Below are positions 49,936 through 60,826 of a stretch of 64,000 nucleotides of DNA, in pieces. The notes under the pieces were generated by a model, which worked only from the letters and a program-made list of their open reading frames with translations, did no database searches and was not told the DNA's origin. The position numbers and the translations under genes are program-made. The DNA comes from WHSW01 sp963851045 (lineage in GTDB: Bacteria; Actinomycetota; Thermoleophilia; Solirubrobacterales; 70-9), in the NCBI GenBank assembly GCA_963851045.1, contig CAWKNC010000002.1, positions 1,736,001-1,800,000 on the forward strand, read 5' to 3'. Positions within the stretch are counted from its first letter, which is position 1. Each line of letters starts with the position of its first letter.

Positions 49936-50844
49936 TCACAGGCCGGCCGCCAGTCCAGGGACGGGCACCAGTCGCGAGCACATCGAGGCGCTGCGTTCGC
50001 GCCGGTAGTCAATACGCCTAAAGCGCGGCGCGCAGCACAGATAGAGGGTTCGCATCAGCGGCCCCCCAAGCGCGAGCGCAAAGACCGCATCTGCGCCGGT
50101 CGACACGCGCTCGATCACCTGCCCTCCCTCGGCGACGCGTATCGCGCCTTCGCCGGCACAGTCACCCACCCAGAGCGCTCCGGACCGGTCCAAAACGATG
50201 CCGTCAGGCAGCACAGCTCCTGAAGCGAGCGCCTCAGACACCGTCTCGAAAGCGCAATCGCTGAACGAAGCCCAGACACGGCGCCTCTTGAGCCTGCCGT
50301 CGGGAGCCCGATCGAAGGCTGTGATCCTTGCCGCGAACGTCTCGCTCACCAGCAGCGTCCGCCCGTCGGGCGTCAGCGCCATCCCGTTCGGGTTAACCAT
50401 GTCCTCGGCCGCAACGGTGATCTCTCCGGTCGGGTCCACACGCAATAGGACCGTCGGACTGATCACGTCCTCAGCCTCATCGTCCCAGCCGAGATTGCCG
50501 ATGTAGGCGCGGCCTTCGGAATCGACGATCATGTCGTTGAGATGCCAGGGCGCATGGCCCCACAGGTTCGCCACCTCGATCAGCTTGCCCGTTCGCTCTA
50601 GGCGCAGCAGACGGCGATCGTTCATCGAAACTATGAGCAACTCCCCCTCCGGTCCCCAGCCTAGGCCCGAGGGACAGCCCGGAACCTTGCAGAGGACCTC
50701 GTGCGTCGTGTCGGGGAGCCAGCGCAGGACCTCGTGGGTGTAGAAGTCCGACGCGTAGAGTGCGCCGTCGTGCCAACGCGGGGATTCGAGGAAGCTGTGT
50801 CCGCAGGAAACGACCTGGGCGTCGCCCCGGCGGCCCGCGGACAC
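49936..50844 (-). CDS. SMP-30/gluconolactonase-like protein
   Basis: Six-bladed propeller lactonase-like protein of 302 aa: FLESPRWHDGALYASDFY (metal Glu), GCPSGLGWGPEGELLIVSM, HLNDMIVDSEGRAYIGNLG (Asn, Asp), NPNGMALTPDGRTLLVSETFAARI (Asn) and PDGIVLDRSGALWVGD (Asp). Relatives hydrolyse sugar lactones. GTG 50844 is 2 nt after the permease stop, so it belongs to the ABC transporter operon. Probable sugar-acid lactonase in the same pathway as the divergent catabolic genes. Confidence 0.88.
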   Translation of the reverse strand: MSAGRRGDAQVVSCGHSFLESPRWHDGALYASDFYTHEVLRWLPDTTHEVLCKVPGCPSGLGWGPEGELLIVSMNDRRLLRLERTGKLIEVANLWGHAPWHLNDMIVDSEGRAYIGNLGWDDEAEDVISPTVLLRVDPTGEITVAAEDMVNPNGMALTPDGRTLLVSETFAARITAFDRAPDGRLKRRRVWASFSDCAFETVSEALASGAVLPDGIVLDRSGALWVGDCAGEGAIRVAEGGQVIERVSTGADAVFALALGGPLMRTLYLCCAPRFRRIDYRRERSASMCSRLVPVPGLAAGL

Positions 50845-50846
50845 GG

Positions 50847-51848
50847 CTACAGACGGATCCGCGGGTCGGCGATCGCCTGCAAGACATCAACGATCGCGTT
50901 GATCACCACGTAGGCGACGCCGATCACGAGTGCCACCCCGGCGATCACCGGGAAGTCGGCCACCGGGATGGCCTGCGCGGCATAGAGGCCGATCCCGGGC
51001 CAGGCGAAGACCAGCTCGACCACGACGACACCTGAGAGCAGCAATCCGCTCTGCAGCCCAAGCATTGCCAACGGGGGGCCGATGGCGTTTCGTAGCCCAT
51101 GGCGGAGGATGATCTGTCGCTCGGTGAGGCCCTTCGACCGCGCGGTGCGAACGTAATCGGAGGACAGCACGGTGATCAGGCTGCTTCGGAGCGTCCGCCC
51201 CACGGCCACTGCGGGGATCAGCGAGATCGCAATCGCGGGCATGATGATGTGCTTGAACGCGTCCCAGAAGGTCGCGGGCTCGCCGGCGATCAGCGAGTCG
51301 ATCAGAAGGAAACCGGTCGGGCCGTCGGGTGCGTTGTCAACGCTCGTCGTTCCGCTTGCCGGCAGCCAATCGAGCGCCGAGAAGAAGATCAAGATCCCGG
51401 CGATTCCGAGGAGGAAGGTCGGCGCAGAGGCGCCGGCCACCATGATCGCGCGCAGCACCTTCGCGCCACGCCACCCTGCCGCCGTGGCCACTCCCATCAG
51501 GGTGCCGAGCGAAATCGCCAGCACCATCGCGATCAGCGCAAGTTCGAGCGTGTTCGGAAACGCGTCGCTGAGGCCCTCTGTCACCGGCTGCGAAAGTCGT
51601 GCCGATGTTCCGAGGTCGCCCTCGGCAATTCCCTGAAGATAGTCCAGGTACTGCTGCGGCAGTGGGTCGTTGAGGCCCATCTCCTCGCGAAGCTCGTCCA
51701 CCTGCTCCTCGGAGGCCGCGTTGCCAAGCACCGCGCGCGCCGGGTCGATGGGCGAGACCGAATTGAGAATGAAGATGACCGCGGTGAGGAAGAGCAGCAC
51801 CGGAACCATCAACGCGAGGCGTTTGAGGGCGAAAACGAGCAGGCTCAT
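50847..51848 (-). CDS. ABC transporter permease, DppB type
   Basis: Inner-membrane permease of 333 aa for a peptide/nickel/opine-type importer. The N-terminal helix ALKRLALMVPVLLFLTAVIFIL is followed by a periplasmic region (EEMGLNDPLPQQYLDYLQ) and five more helices. The EAA coupling motif is DYVRTARSKGLTERQIILRHGLRNA. ATG 51848 overlaps the stop of the DppC-type gene (ATGA). Confidence 0.92.
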   Translation of the reverse strand: MSLLVFALKRLALMVPVLLFLTAVIFILNSVSPIDPARAVLGNAASEEQVDELREEMGLNDPLPQQYLDYLQGIAEGDLGTSARLSQPVTEGLSDAFPNTLELALIAMVLAISLGTLMGVATAAGWRGAKVLRAIMVAGASAPTFLLGIAGILIFFSALDWLPASGTTSVDNAPDGPTGFLLIDSLIAGEPATFWDAFKHIIMPAIAISLIPAVAVGRTLRSSLITVLSSDYVRTARSKGLTERQIILRHGLRNAIGPPLAMLGLQSGLLLSGVVVVELVFAWPGIGLYAAQAIPVADFPVIAGVALVIGVAYVVINAIVDVLQAIADPRIRL

Positions 51849-52717
51849 TCCTCGAGCATGTCCCTGACCGCGTCGCCCGCGAGATTGGAGGCGAGCGCAA
51901 TGACGAAGATGGCGAGCGCGGGTACCAGCGCGACCCACGCCGTCGAGAGGATGTACGGCAGGCCCTGCGCGACCATGGCGCCGAGCTCGGGCGCGGGCTG
52001 TGGCGCGCCCAGGCCGAGGAACGAGAGCCCGGACACCAACAGGATCAGCCCGCCGATGTCGAGGCTCGCCGCGACGATGATCACGGGCACCGCGCCCGGA
52101 AGCAGATGCTTGGTCCACAGTCGCCACGACGGGACGCCGGCCAGCCGCGCCGCTTCGATGTACGGCCGGCTAGAAAAGGCCTTCACCTCGGTCCGCACCA
52201 AGCGCGCGTACAGCGCCCAGAACACCACCGCCACGGCGATCAGGGTGTTCGTATATGAGCGGCCGAGTGCTGCGGCGATTGCAAGGGCAAGCACCGGCGC
52301 CGGCAGGGCGAGGAAGGCGTCGGTGATCCGCATCAGCACGGTGTCCAGCCAGCCACGAGAGGACCCGGCGATTAGGCCGATCGTCGTCCCGATCAGTACC
52401 GCCGAAAGCGTGACGGCGAAGGTGCCGAGAAAGCTCTGTCGCGTACCGTGGAGGATGCGAACGAAGATGTCGTTGCCGAGCTCGTCCGTACCGAACATGA
52501 AGCCGTCACCCGGGGGTATGAACGGCGCGCCGACCGGTTCGGTCGGGCTGGTGCCGATCACCATCGGGCCGACGAACGCGATCAGCAGAAGTAGAAGAAA
52601 GCCACCGATTGCCGCCTGATCGGTACGGCCGAGTCGCTTGAACCGGCGGCGGAACTCAGGAGGCGTGCGTGCCGCTTCGATGCCGCTCTCGAGAATCGCC
52701 TCACGTGCGCCCGACAT
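51845..52717 (-). CDS. ABC transporter permease, DppC type
   Basis: Permease of 290 aa: N-terminal helix AAIGGFLLLLLIAFVGPMVIG, then the typical FMFGTDELGNDIFVRILHGTRQSFLGT, and EAA motif YIEAARLAGVPSWRLWTKHLLP. Partner of the DppB-type permease downstream. ATG 52717 overlaps the stop of the dual ATPase by 17 nt. Confidence 0.92.
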   Translation of the reverse strand: MSGAREAILESGIEAARTPPEFRRRFKRLGRTDQAAIGGFLLLLLIAFVGPMVIGTSPTEPVGAPFIPPGDGFMFGTDELGNDIFVRILHGTRQSFLGTFAVTLSAVLIGTTIGLIAGSSRGWLDTVLMRITDAFLALPAPVLALAIAAALGRSYTNTLIAVAVVFWALYARLVRTEVKAFSSRPYIEAARLAGVPSWRLWTKHLLPGAVPVIIVAASLDIGGLILLVSGLSFLGLGAPQPAPELGAMVAQGLPYILSTAWVALVPALAIFVIALASNLAGDAVRDMLEE

Positions 52718-54757
52718 CGCGGCCCTCCCTGATGTGGATGCAGGCCACCCGGCGATCGGCGTTGTCACCGACCGGATAGAGAGGCTGGTCTTGAGTCGCG
52801 CATTCCGGAAGAGCCACCGGGCACCGCGGGTGATACGGGCAGCCGGTCGGCGGGTTGAGCGGGCTTGGAAGCTCCCCGGCAGCTTTCGGCGCCTCCCGGT
52901 CCAGGTCGGGTACGGCTGAGAGCAGGGCTTGGGTGTACGGATGGGCGGGATCGTTTGCGATCTCCTCCGCCGGGCCGATCTCGACGATCCGACCGAGATA
53001 CATCACCGCGATTCGATCAGCGACGAACCTGGCGACGGCGAGATCGTGGGTCACGAACATGACCGCAATCCCGAGGTCATGGCGCAACTGGCTGATCAGG
53101 TTGAGGACCGTCGCCGCAAGCGAGACATCCAGTGAGCTCGTGGGCTCGTCGCAGAGGAGCACCGGGGGCGGGACGACGATCGCGCGCGCGATCGCGACGC
53201 GCTGCTGCTGTCCACCCGACAGGTGCCCCGGCCGGTACTCGGCGACATCGGCCGACAGGCCGACCCGGGCAAGGGCCTCCGCCGTCTGCTCGCGGATTGA
53301 GCGACCGCTGTGGCCGGATCCGCGGAGACGCTCAGCGATCTGGTCGCCGACGCTCATCCACGGAGTCAGCGAGGCCGCCGCGTCCTGGAAGACCATCTGC
53401 GGGCGCCCGCCGGCCTCGATCGCGACCGTCCCGGCGTCCGGCTTCGTCAGTCCGGCCACGGTGCGCAGGAGAGTCGACTTGCCGCAGCCGCTCTCGCCGA
53501 CCAGCGCGATGCACTCTTCGGAACCCACCTCGAGATCGATCCCGCGCAGAGCGTGCACCCTGGCCTTGCGCCCCGCACCGCGAAGCTTGAAGGCCTTCTC
53601 GAGCCCGGAGATCCGCACCGCGAAGCGCTGCGCCGCTTGCGGTCTTTCGGGTCGCCGGCACCCGCGGCTTCCCGGCATCCGGCGGCTTGGGCTCCTCGCG
53701 CTCGTACAGATGCTCGATCCCGCCCTGCGTCCGCTCGGCGAGCGTCTCCCGGAGCTCATCCGCGCGGATGCAGGCCGCGAACTGGTCGGGCCCGCTCCGG
53801 GTCAACGGCGGTGGTGCCTCTGTGCATGCGTCGATCACGAACTCACAGCGCGGAGCAAACGGGCATCCCGGTGGCGGCGTGCGCATGTCCGGCGGCTCAC
53901 CCGGAAGCGTGGCCAAAGTCTGCAGCCGGTCCGACTTGAGCGTGATCCTCGAACGCATCAGCGCCGCCGTGTACGGATGGGTCGGAGCCCGCAGGACCGT
54001 GCTCATCGGGCCGGTCTCGAGCACCCGCCCCGCGTAACAGACGGCGACTCGGTCGGCGATCTGTGCGGCTACGCCGAGGTCATGGGTGACGACCAAGAAC
54101 GCGCAGCCCAGCTCGTCGCGCAGACGCCGGATCAGCTGCAGGATCTGCGCCTGGATCGTCACGTCCAACGCGGTGGTCGGCTCGTCGGCCACCACGAGCG
54201 CAGGATCACCGGCGACCGCCATCGCGATCATCACCCGCTGGCGCTGACCACCAGAGAGCTCGTGCGGGTAGCAGCGCAGGCGCAACTGTGCGTCCGGCAA
54301 CACCGACGGCGTCGAGCAGCGCCACGGCCTCGTCCGGAGACTCGGTGATCTCGGCGAGCTGACGGCCGATCGTCATCGTCGGGTTCAGCGACGCGGTCGG
54401 GTCCTGGAAGACGGCGCCGAGGTTTCGGCGTCTCAGCTCCCTTCGAACGTCGGTCGGCGGACCAAGCATGTCTATGTCGAGGACCTGCGCTTGGCCGAGC
54501 ACCGTGGCAGGCTGCGGGCCTTCACTGAGCAGACCGAGCAGCGACAGCGCCGCCGACGATTTCCCAGACCCGGACTCGCCGACCAGGGCCACGATCTCAC
54601 CCCGATGGATGGTGAGATCGAGGCCGGCCACGGCTCGCACCTTGCCCCGGCGCGATTCGTAGGTGACGTCGAGGTCGCGGAGCAGCCCGACCGCCCCGGA
54701 ACCCGCGGAGGATTGACCTCCACGGGTCCGGAGCAGGTCGGACGGCCCAGCTTGCAC
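52701..54757 (-). CDS. Dual ABC ATPase (DppD-DppF fusion, two frameshifts)
   Basis: Two complete oligopeptide-type ATPases in one frame of 684 aa once two single-base insertions are removed (near 54297, GGTGTTGCCG; near 53635, ACCGCAAGC). Domain 1: Walker A GESGSGKSS, signature LSGGQRQR, Walker B ALVVADEPTTALD, and C-terminal cysteine motif CPFAPRCEFVIDAC. Domain 2: GESGCGKST, LSGGQQQR, VLLCDEPTSSLD and CPYHPRCPVALPEC. Correction gives a length divisible by three and no stop between halves, so the fusion appears real. GTG 54757 overlaps the binding-protein stop by 1 nt. Energises the import complex. Confidence 0.88.
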
Positions 54758-56374
54758 TACTCGGCGTCGTCGTTCTGCAGCGCACCGAGGTCGACCGTCC
54801 AGAGACCCTGGCGCTCGACTCCGATGTTGCTGATCCCGCTTTTCGCGACGATCACCGCCTTGGTATTGGCGATCGGGATGAATACGTTGTGCTCCCGATA
54901 CATGTCGGCCGCTTGGCCGTACAGATCGATCGCTTCGTCGTCGTCCGCGTTCTGCACCGCTTGGTAGAACACCTCGTCCGCATCAGGATCGATGGGCGGG
55001 AAGAACGCGCCTGTCGACACCCACTGCAACTGCGGGAAGCTCGACGGACTTGCGTCGTCGGGATTCTGCGGCAGGACAATCATGTCCGGCTTCTTGTCGT
55101 CTGGAGCCTCGGTGAAGTTGAACACCTCGGTCTCCGGCAGTCCGCGCTGGTCGACATCGAAGCCGGCCTCGTTGAGCTGCTGAGCGAGCAGACCCGCGAT
55201 CTGCTGGTTGGTCGCGTCGTCGGACGTGAACTGCAGGCTGATCGCCCGCTGGTCCTCGGGCACGGCGGCCATGATCGACTTCGCCCCTTCTGGGTCGTAC
55301 TCGACCTCGTAGTCATGCCCTTCGAGCGTGCCCGGAGCGAACAACTGGTTGTAGACCTCGGCGTTGTCGCCGTAGACCTCCTCGACCAATGCCTCGCGAT
55401 CCAGCGCCATTCCAATCGCCTGCCTGACCTCGGGGTCCAGGAGGTTGGGCTTGTTCGCGTTGATCCAGAGGTTGATTGCCGAGATGCCCGGCAGTTTCTC
55501 GACCACGTAGTTGTCGTCCGACTCGAACGACGCCACGTCGGCCTTTGTCAACCCGTGGGTCATCATGTCGAGTTCGCCGCCGCGCAACTGCAGCGCCTGA
55601 GTGGAGAAGCTCGGGATCACCGGCAACTGAACCGTCGTGAAATCAGGCTCATCACCCCAGTAGTTCGTGTTCGCGGTTAGCTCGTAACTCTGGCCCGGCT
55701 CTGCGGAGGCGAGGTCGTACGGACCTGTGCCGGCGCAATGGTCGGCGAGGTAGTCCTGAGCTTGCGGATCGCCGCTCTCGTTCGCCTTCACGACCTCCGG
55801 GTTGACCATCTTCAGCCCGTATGGCGATGCGAGCCAGTGCTCGAACGGATTGATCGGCGTCTTTAGCTCCACGACGAGCGTGAGCGGGTCGGGAGCGCTT
55901 GTCTTGATGATCGGCTCCACCATGTAGGCAGGCCCTGCGTTGACGTCGCGCCGCCGTTCAATTGAGAACCGCGCAGCCTCAGCGTCGAACGGGGTCCCGT
56001 CCGCGAACTTGACGTCCGGCACCAGCTTGAACGTCCAGGTCTTGCCGTCCTCCGACACCTCATAGCTCTCCGCAAGAGACGGCACGATCTCGGTCGTGTT
56101 GTCCTTGTACTTGAGCAGTCCGTCGTAACACGACGTTGTGATCAGCAGGCCCTCGTTGCCGTAGAAAATGTCGGGATCGAGGGATCCCGGGTTGAAGCTC
56201 AGCGGTACCGTCAACGTTGACGAAAGCGCGCCTCCCCCGTCGCTCGAACTACCCCCGTCGCTGTCTGAGCCGCCGCATGCGGCGAACGCGACCGCGATTA
56301 CGGTCGCCGTGATCGCGGCGGAGATGCTTCTCCACCGCCCTCGGGTCGGTGCACTACGTTTCGCTGAGTTCCAT
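54757..56374 (-). CDS. ABC peptide/nickel-type substrate-binding lipoprotein (one frameshift)
   Basis: Solute-binding protein of the SBP_bac_5 family, 538 aa. GGAGG sits 5 nt before ATG 56374; one extra base near 56355 (ACGTAGTGC) must be removed to join this start to the lipoprotein signal (SAAITATVIAVAFAACGG) and mature protein. Family features: FYGNEGLLITTSCYDGLLKY, SYEVSEDGKTWTFKLVPDVKFADGTPFDAEA, LDPEVRQAIGMALDREALVEEVY and a C-terminal AADMYREHNVFIPIAN. It binds peptides, opines or glycosides; ligand unknown. Its 5' end overlaps the GntR 3' end by 77 bp. Confidence 0.88.
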
Positions 56375-57194
56375 CGGAACCTCCGTCCTCCTCCTGCGCG
56401 TTGATACGCGCATCTCTCTCCTCCAGGCCCTCGCCGGCTGCCTGTTCCATGGCAACCTCGGCCAGAGTTCTTTCAACGTGTTTCAGGTGGTCGGCCATCG
56501 CGTCGCGCGCGGCCTCTGGGTCGCGCGACCGCAGCGCAGCGACGATCCGCTCGTGATCCTCGTGGGCCGCGGTGCGCATCCGAGGCATGGAGTTGGTGAA
56601 GTCGCGGCTGCTGCGTGCGAGCCTGCCGATGCTCTCCATGATCCGAGCGAGAAATGGGTTCTCGGTCATCCGGACCACCCGGGCGTGCAGCTCGACGTCG
56701 ATCTCTCGTAGCCGCTCGGAATCGTCCGGCGCACTCGCGCCTGACGCCTCGATCAGAGCCTCGAGCGCCTCGATGTCTTCATCCGACGCTTGGTGCGCGG
56801 CGAGCGCGGCGATACCCGGCTCGATCGCCAGCCTCGCCTGCGCGAGCGAGTGAAGTGTCGCGTTGTCCAGCGCGAGGATGAGCTCGAGAGGCTCGATCAA
56901 CGACTCGACGTGCAGCGAGGCGACGAAGACGCCGGCCCCCTGCCGGGCCTCGAGCACGTTCGCGTCAACCAGGCTCCGAATCGCCTCGCGCACGACGTTC
57001 CTACTCACCTCGAGCTCGCTCGCCAGCTCCCGCTCAGGCATCAGGCGATCCCCGGGGGTCAGCTTTCCCGCGGCGATCATCTGCAGCAGCTGAGACCGAA
57101 CCTTGTTGGGCAGCCCATCGGTCCTCGCGATCGGCTCGAAAACGACTCCGGCGGGCGACGACTGGGCGCTCGCTTCGGGAGGCGGCTTATTCAT
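56298..57194 (-). CDS. GntR family regulator, FCD type
   Basis: Regulator of 298 aa. The N-terminal winged helix shows LPNKVRSQLLQMIAAGKL, RLMPERELASELEVSRNVVREAIRSL and the wing EARQGAGVFV. The FCD ligand-binding domain (about 90-240) has RLAIEPGIAALAA, the metal-site DVELHARVVRMTENPFL, and AAHEDHERIVAALRSRDPEAARDAMADHLKHVE. ATG 57194. The frame runs past the downstream start; because an indel near 56355 is likely, the true C terminus may differ. It probably controls both its own operon and the divergent catabolic operon. Confidence 0.9.
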   Translation of the reverse strand: MNKPPPEASAQSSPAGVVFEPIARTDGLPNKVRSQLLQMIAAGKLTPGDRLMPERELASELEVSRNVVREAIRSLVDANVLEARQGAGVFVASLHVESLIEPLELILALDNATLHSLAQARLAIEPGIAALAAHQASDEDIEALEALIEASGASAPDDSERLREIDVELHARVVRMTENPFLARIMESIGRLARSSRDFTNSMPRMRTAAHEDHERIVAALRSRDPEAARDAMADHLKHVERTLAEVAMEQAAGEGLEERDARINAQEEDGGSDGTQRNVVHRPEGGGEASPPRSRRP

Positions 57195-57223
57195 CTCGAT
57201 ATGGGGAGCCTGGGTTGACGAAT

Positions 57224-57234
57224 TGGTCCTACCA
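57224..57234. promoter_or_regulatory. Candidate FCD-GntR operator
   Basis: TGGTCCTACCA (TGGT-n3-ACCA) lies 30 bp upstream of the GntR start in the 92-bp divergent gap. Members of the FCD subfamily commonly bind TGGT-N3-ACCA-like palindromes. A partial second site, GTACCATCAGG, follows. Confidence 0.55.
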
Positions 57235-57286
57235 CAGTACCATCAGGTTTATGGCTATGTCAAGCTCTGCGTGCGGGTAACTCGGT

Positions 57287-58147
57287 TTGCGCTTCTGCAC
57301 CGTCCGTTCAGGCTCTGGTTTGCGCCTCTGTGCCGTCGACGGCGAGCACACTCGCCCGGTCGAACCGCCAACAGCCTCCCTCGCAGACGTGTTCGCACCC
57401 GTCATGAAGCGCGACGAGATCGCCCTCGGCGATCCGATCGACGCCTCCGCGCCCGCTCGGGCCGCCGCTGATCCCTCGCAAGATCGTCGCCGTCGGCCTC
57501 AACTACCGCGCGCACGCGCAGGAGTCCGCGGTCGAACCCCCCGAGCGCCCGCTGATCTTCGCCAAGTTCCCCTCGAGCGTCATCGGCCCCGAGGAGCCGA
57601 TCGTGATCGACTCCGCGCTCGCCGAACGAGTCGACTGGGAGGTTGAGCTCGCCGTCGTCATCGGCCGGCGGATGCGCGATGTCCCAGCCGCACGGACCCT
57701 CGACCACGTCTTCGGCTACACGGTCGCCAACGACATCTCCGCTCGCGACGTCCAGTTCAGCGATGGTCAGTGGACGCGTGGGAAGAGCTTCGACACTTTC
57801 TGCCCACTTGGGCCCGTGGTCGTCACCGGTGACGAGCTCGGGGACGTCGGCGGATCTTCGCCTGACGACGAAGGTCAATGGCGAGGTCATGCAGGACGAC
57901 ACGACCGCCAGCATGATTTTCGACGTTCCGTATCTACTGGAGTTCTGCTCGCGCAGCTTCACCCTGGATGCCGGGCGACGTGGTCCTCACCGGCACCCCC
58001 GACGGCTGCGGCGAGTTCATGGACCCACCCGTGCATCTGAAGCCCGGCGACACCGTCGAAGTTGAGGTCGAGGGCATCGGCGCGCTTTCGAATCCGATCG
58101 CCGCGGCCGGCCCAGACAACGGTCACAACCAGGCAGGAGTGAAATGA
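57287..58147 (+). CDS. Fumarylacetoacetate hydrolase family protein (three frameshifts)
   Basis: FAH-fold hydrolase, 285 aa after removing three single extra bases (near 57470, 57857 and 57967). Features after correction: PRKIVAVGLNYRAHAQES, FAKFPSSVIGPEEPI, WEVELAVVIGRRMRDV (metal Glu pair), GYTVANDISARDVQ (Asp), and GDVVLTGTPDGCGEFMDPP. The family cleaves C-C bonds in acylpyruvates or dehydrates sugar acids. The start is uncertain; TTG 57287 is the first in-frame option and ATG 57404 a later one. The stop overlaps the BKACE start (ATGA). First gene of the plus-strand catabolic operon. Confidence 0.83.
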
Positions 58148-58948
58148 GCGACGAGACACCCTTGATCATCACCGCGACGCCCAACATCAGCTGGCTCGAG
58201 CCAGAGACGGAATATCCGACAACCGTCGAGGACACTGGTCGAAGAGGCGAAGCTGTGTGAACAGGCCGGCGCCTCGATCCTTCACTTCCACGGCGAGGAG
58301 TACTGGACCGAGGCGATTGAAGCGCTACGGGCCGAGACCGACCTGATCCTCCAGTGCGGCATGTCGAGCCTGCCGATCCCCGAGCGCATGGAGGTCTTCG
58401 AGCAGGACGCGGACATGATCTCGATCATCGTCAGCCACCACGACGAGGCGTTCGTCGAGCTCGACGTACACGTGCTCCACCCCCGTGAGGAGCTCGCCGA
58501 GTACGCGGAGCTGTCGCGACGCCATGGCGTCAAGCTCGAACTCGAGACCTGGCACACCGGCTCGATCTGGAATATCCAATGGATGATCGAGCAGGGCCTG
58601 CTGGATCCGCCCTACTTCACCTCGATCTTCTTCGGCTGGCCGGGCGGCTCGTGGAGCCCGGTCACGATCGAGGAGTTCCTCCACCGCCGCCGCAACATGC
58701 CGGACGACAGCCTCTGCACCGTCAGCGCGATGGGTCCGGATCAGTTCCGTCTGCTGGTTCACGCCGTGGCGCTGGGCGACCACGTCCGCGTGGGAACCGA
58801 GGACTACCCGTTCGACTTCGCCGGCAAGCCGGCCACCACGGCCGAGCTGGTCGAGCAGGTGTCGTCGATGGCGGCTTCGGTCGGCAGGCCGGTGGCGACC
58901 AGTGACCAGGCCAGAGAGATCATCGGCATCGAAAAGAGAGGTTCATGA
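58144..58948 (+). CDS. Beta-keto acid cleavage family enzyme (BKACE, DUF849; one frameshift)
   Basis: TIM-barrel protein, 267 aa after removing one extra A near 58231 (GACACTGGTC). It starts PLIITATPNISWLEPE, then VEEAKLCEQAGASILHFHG (zinc His pair). It continues HGVKLELETWHTGSIWN (ligand-binding Glu region), then FFGWPGGSW and VRVGTEDYPF. BKACE enzymes condense a beta-keto acid with acetyl-CoA and release acetoacetate or an analogue. The HFH motif replaces the usual HLHAR, so specificity may differ. The stop overlaps the SDR start. Confidence 0.8.
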
Positions 58949-59698
58949 GCGATCACGGGACGGGCAAGGTGGCGGTTGTCTCGGGCGCGGCCCGGGGCAT
59001 CGGCCGGGCAACCGCGCAGCAGTTCGCTCGCGAGGGCTACGCGACGATCGGGTTCGACATCGAGACTGCCGAGGCGGCCGATGGATGGGAGCTTCGCCGC
59101 TGTGACGTTTCCGACGAAGGACAGGTCAGCGAGCTGTTCGCCGCGGTCGACGAGGAGCACGGCCGAGTCGACGCGCTTGCGAACGTCGCCGGGGTCGTCT
59201 TGGTTAAGCCGCTCGTCGACACCGAGCTGGGCCGAGTTCCGCCGAATCGTCGACGTCAACCTGGGCGGCACGTTTCTCGCCTGCAAGTACGCCATCCCGA
59301 TCATGGAGCGCCACGGAGGCGGCGTGATCGTCAACCTCGCCTCGGTCTCCGGGCATGTGGGCCAGGTCGATCACTCGCTTTATGGCGCCACCAAGGGCGC
59401 GATCCTGGCGCTCGGTCGCGCGCTGGCCTGGGAGCTGGCACCGGCGAACATCCGGGTCGCCAGCGTCAGTCCCGGTTCGGTCGACACCGAGATGCTGCGA
59501 AGCGACATCCGGATCGAGGCCGAGGCGACCGGCTCGACGTATGACGAGGTGAAGACGCTCCGCGAGGGCGAGCAGGCGCTCGGGCGCTGGGCCGACCCCT
59601 CTGAGATCGCTGAGACGATCTGCTTTCTGGCAAGCGAGCGGGCCTCCTTCGTCACCGGCGCCGACCTCCTCGTCGACTGCGGGTGGGTCGCGCGATGA
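58945..59698 (+). CDS. SDR family oxidoreductase (one frameshift)
   Basis: Short-chain dehydrogenase of 250 aa after removing one extra G near 59230 (CTGGGCCGAG). It has VVSGAARGIGRATAQQFA (TGxxxGxG variant with Ser), LANVAGVV, VNLASVSGH, LYGATKGAI (YxxxK) and a C-terminal FVTGADLLVDCGW. Coupled by ATGA overlaps on both sides. Likely oxidises a hydroxyl intermediate of the pathway. Confidence 0.88.
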
Positions 59699-60826
59699 GC
59701 GACATCAACGACTTCCCGGCGATCGGCTTCGACAAGGATCGCGCCGTCGAGGGCATGCGTGCGGAGGGCCTCGACGGGATGCTTCTCACCTCGCCCGAGA
59801 ACGTCTTCTACACGACGGGTACACCTGCCTGCCGAGCAGCGGCAACCCGATCCTCTACACGCTGCGCAACCGGCTCCCGTACTTCTCGCACGTCGACTCC
59901 GAGGGCCGCGTGACGCTGCTCTGCTGGGGGTTCTCGGCGGAGGGCGTCAACTTCGGCATCGACGGGCTGATCGGGATCAACGATTTCGCGGAGGCCCTCG
60001 CGGCGGTCCGCGAGCTCGTGACGGGCAAGCACGCAGGCGACGCCACGCTCGGGGTCGAGTCGACCGCGCCCCGCTACGTGGTCGATCTGCTCGCCGACGC
60101 CGGGATCGCAGACCGCGACCGTCGACCGCGTGATCGACGACCTGCGCCTGATCAAGACGCCCGCGGAGATCGAGCTGCTCCGGAAGTCGACCGCGATGAT
60201 CGAAGCCGGCGTCAACGACCTCTACGGCGTGCTGGAGATCGGCATGTCGCGCGCGGAGCTGATGCAGATCGCGCGGACGATGCTGTTCGAGCGCGGCGCA
60301 ACCGGGATCAGCCATCTGACGTTCACGTTCGGAGGCTCGAACCCAGAGATCGAGATCGACGAACCACTCCCGCGGGATCGTCTCGTGACGCTCGACCTCG
60401 GCGCGATCGTCGGCGGTTATTGCTCCGACAATCGGCGCTACGCCTTCACCGGAGCGCTCCCGGACTCGGTCCGCGAGACCTACGAGACGATGGTCTCCAT
60501 CGTCGACGACGTCGGTGCGATGTTCGTCCCGGGAACCACCCATGCTGAGATCTTCGACCGCGCGCTCGAACTTCATCGAGGAGCGCGGGGTCCCGCCCCT
60601 GGCGAGGTTCACGCACACGGGCCACAACATCGGCCTCGAGACCGAGGAGCGGTGGCTCGCCGACTCGCACGACGAGACGATCGAGGCCGGGATGGCGATC
60701 AACATCGAGCTCTACACGACGCTCGAGACCTCGGCCAGATCGGCGACGAGGAGACCTACGTGATTTCCGCCGACGGCCCGGAGCGCCTGACGAGCGCTGC
60801 CGCGGGAGATCCGGGAGATCGGTTGA
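59695..60826 (+). CDS. M24 family (creatinase/prolidase-like) hydrolase, frameshifted
   Basis: Two-domain pita-bread protein, about 376 aa. Indels near 59819 (loss), 60117, 60573, 60732 (loss) and 60795 net to one extra base; correction gives 377 codons. The N-terminal creatinase domain includes LTSPENVFYTTGYTCLPSS. The catalytic domain has LDLGAIVGGYCSDNRRYAF (metal Asp), HTGHNIGLETEERW (His), MAINIELYTT (Glu) and GDEETYVIS. Relatives cleave Xaa-Pro dipeptides, creatine, ectoine or DMSP, so substrate is open. The stop overlaps a TTG start of the next gene. Confidence 0.82.
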
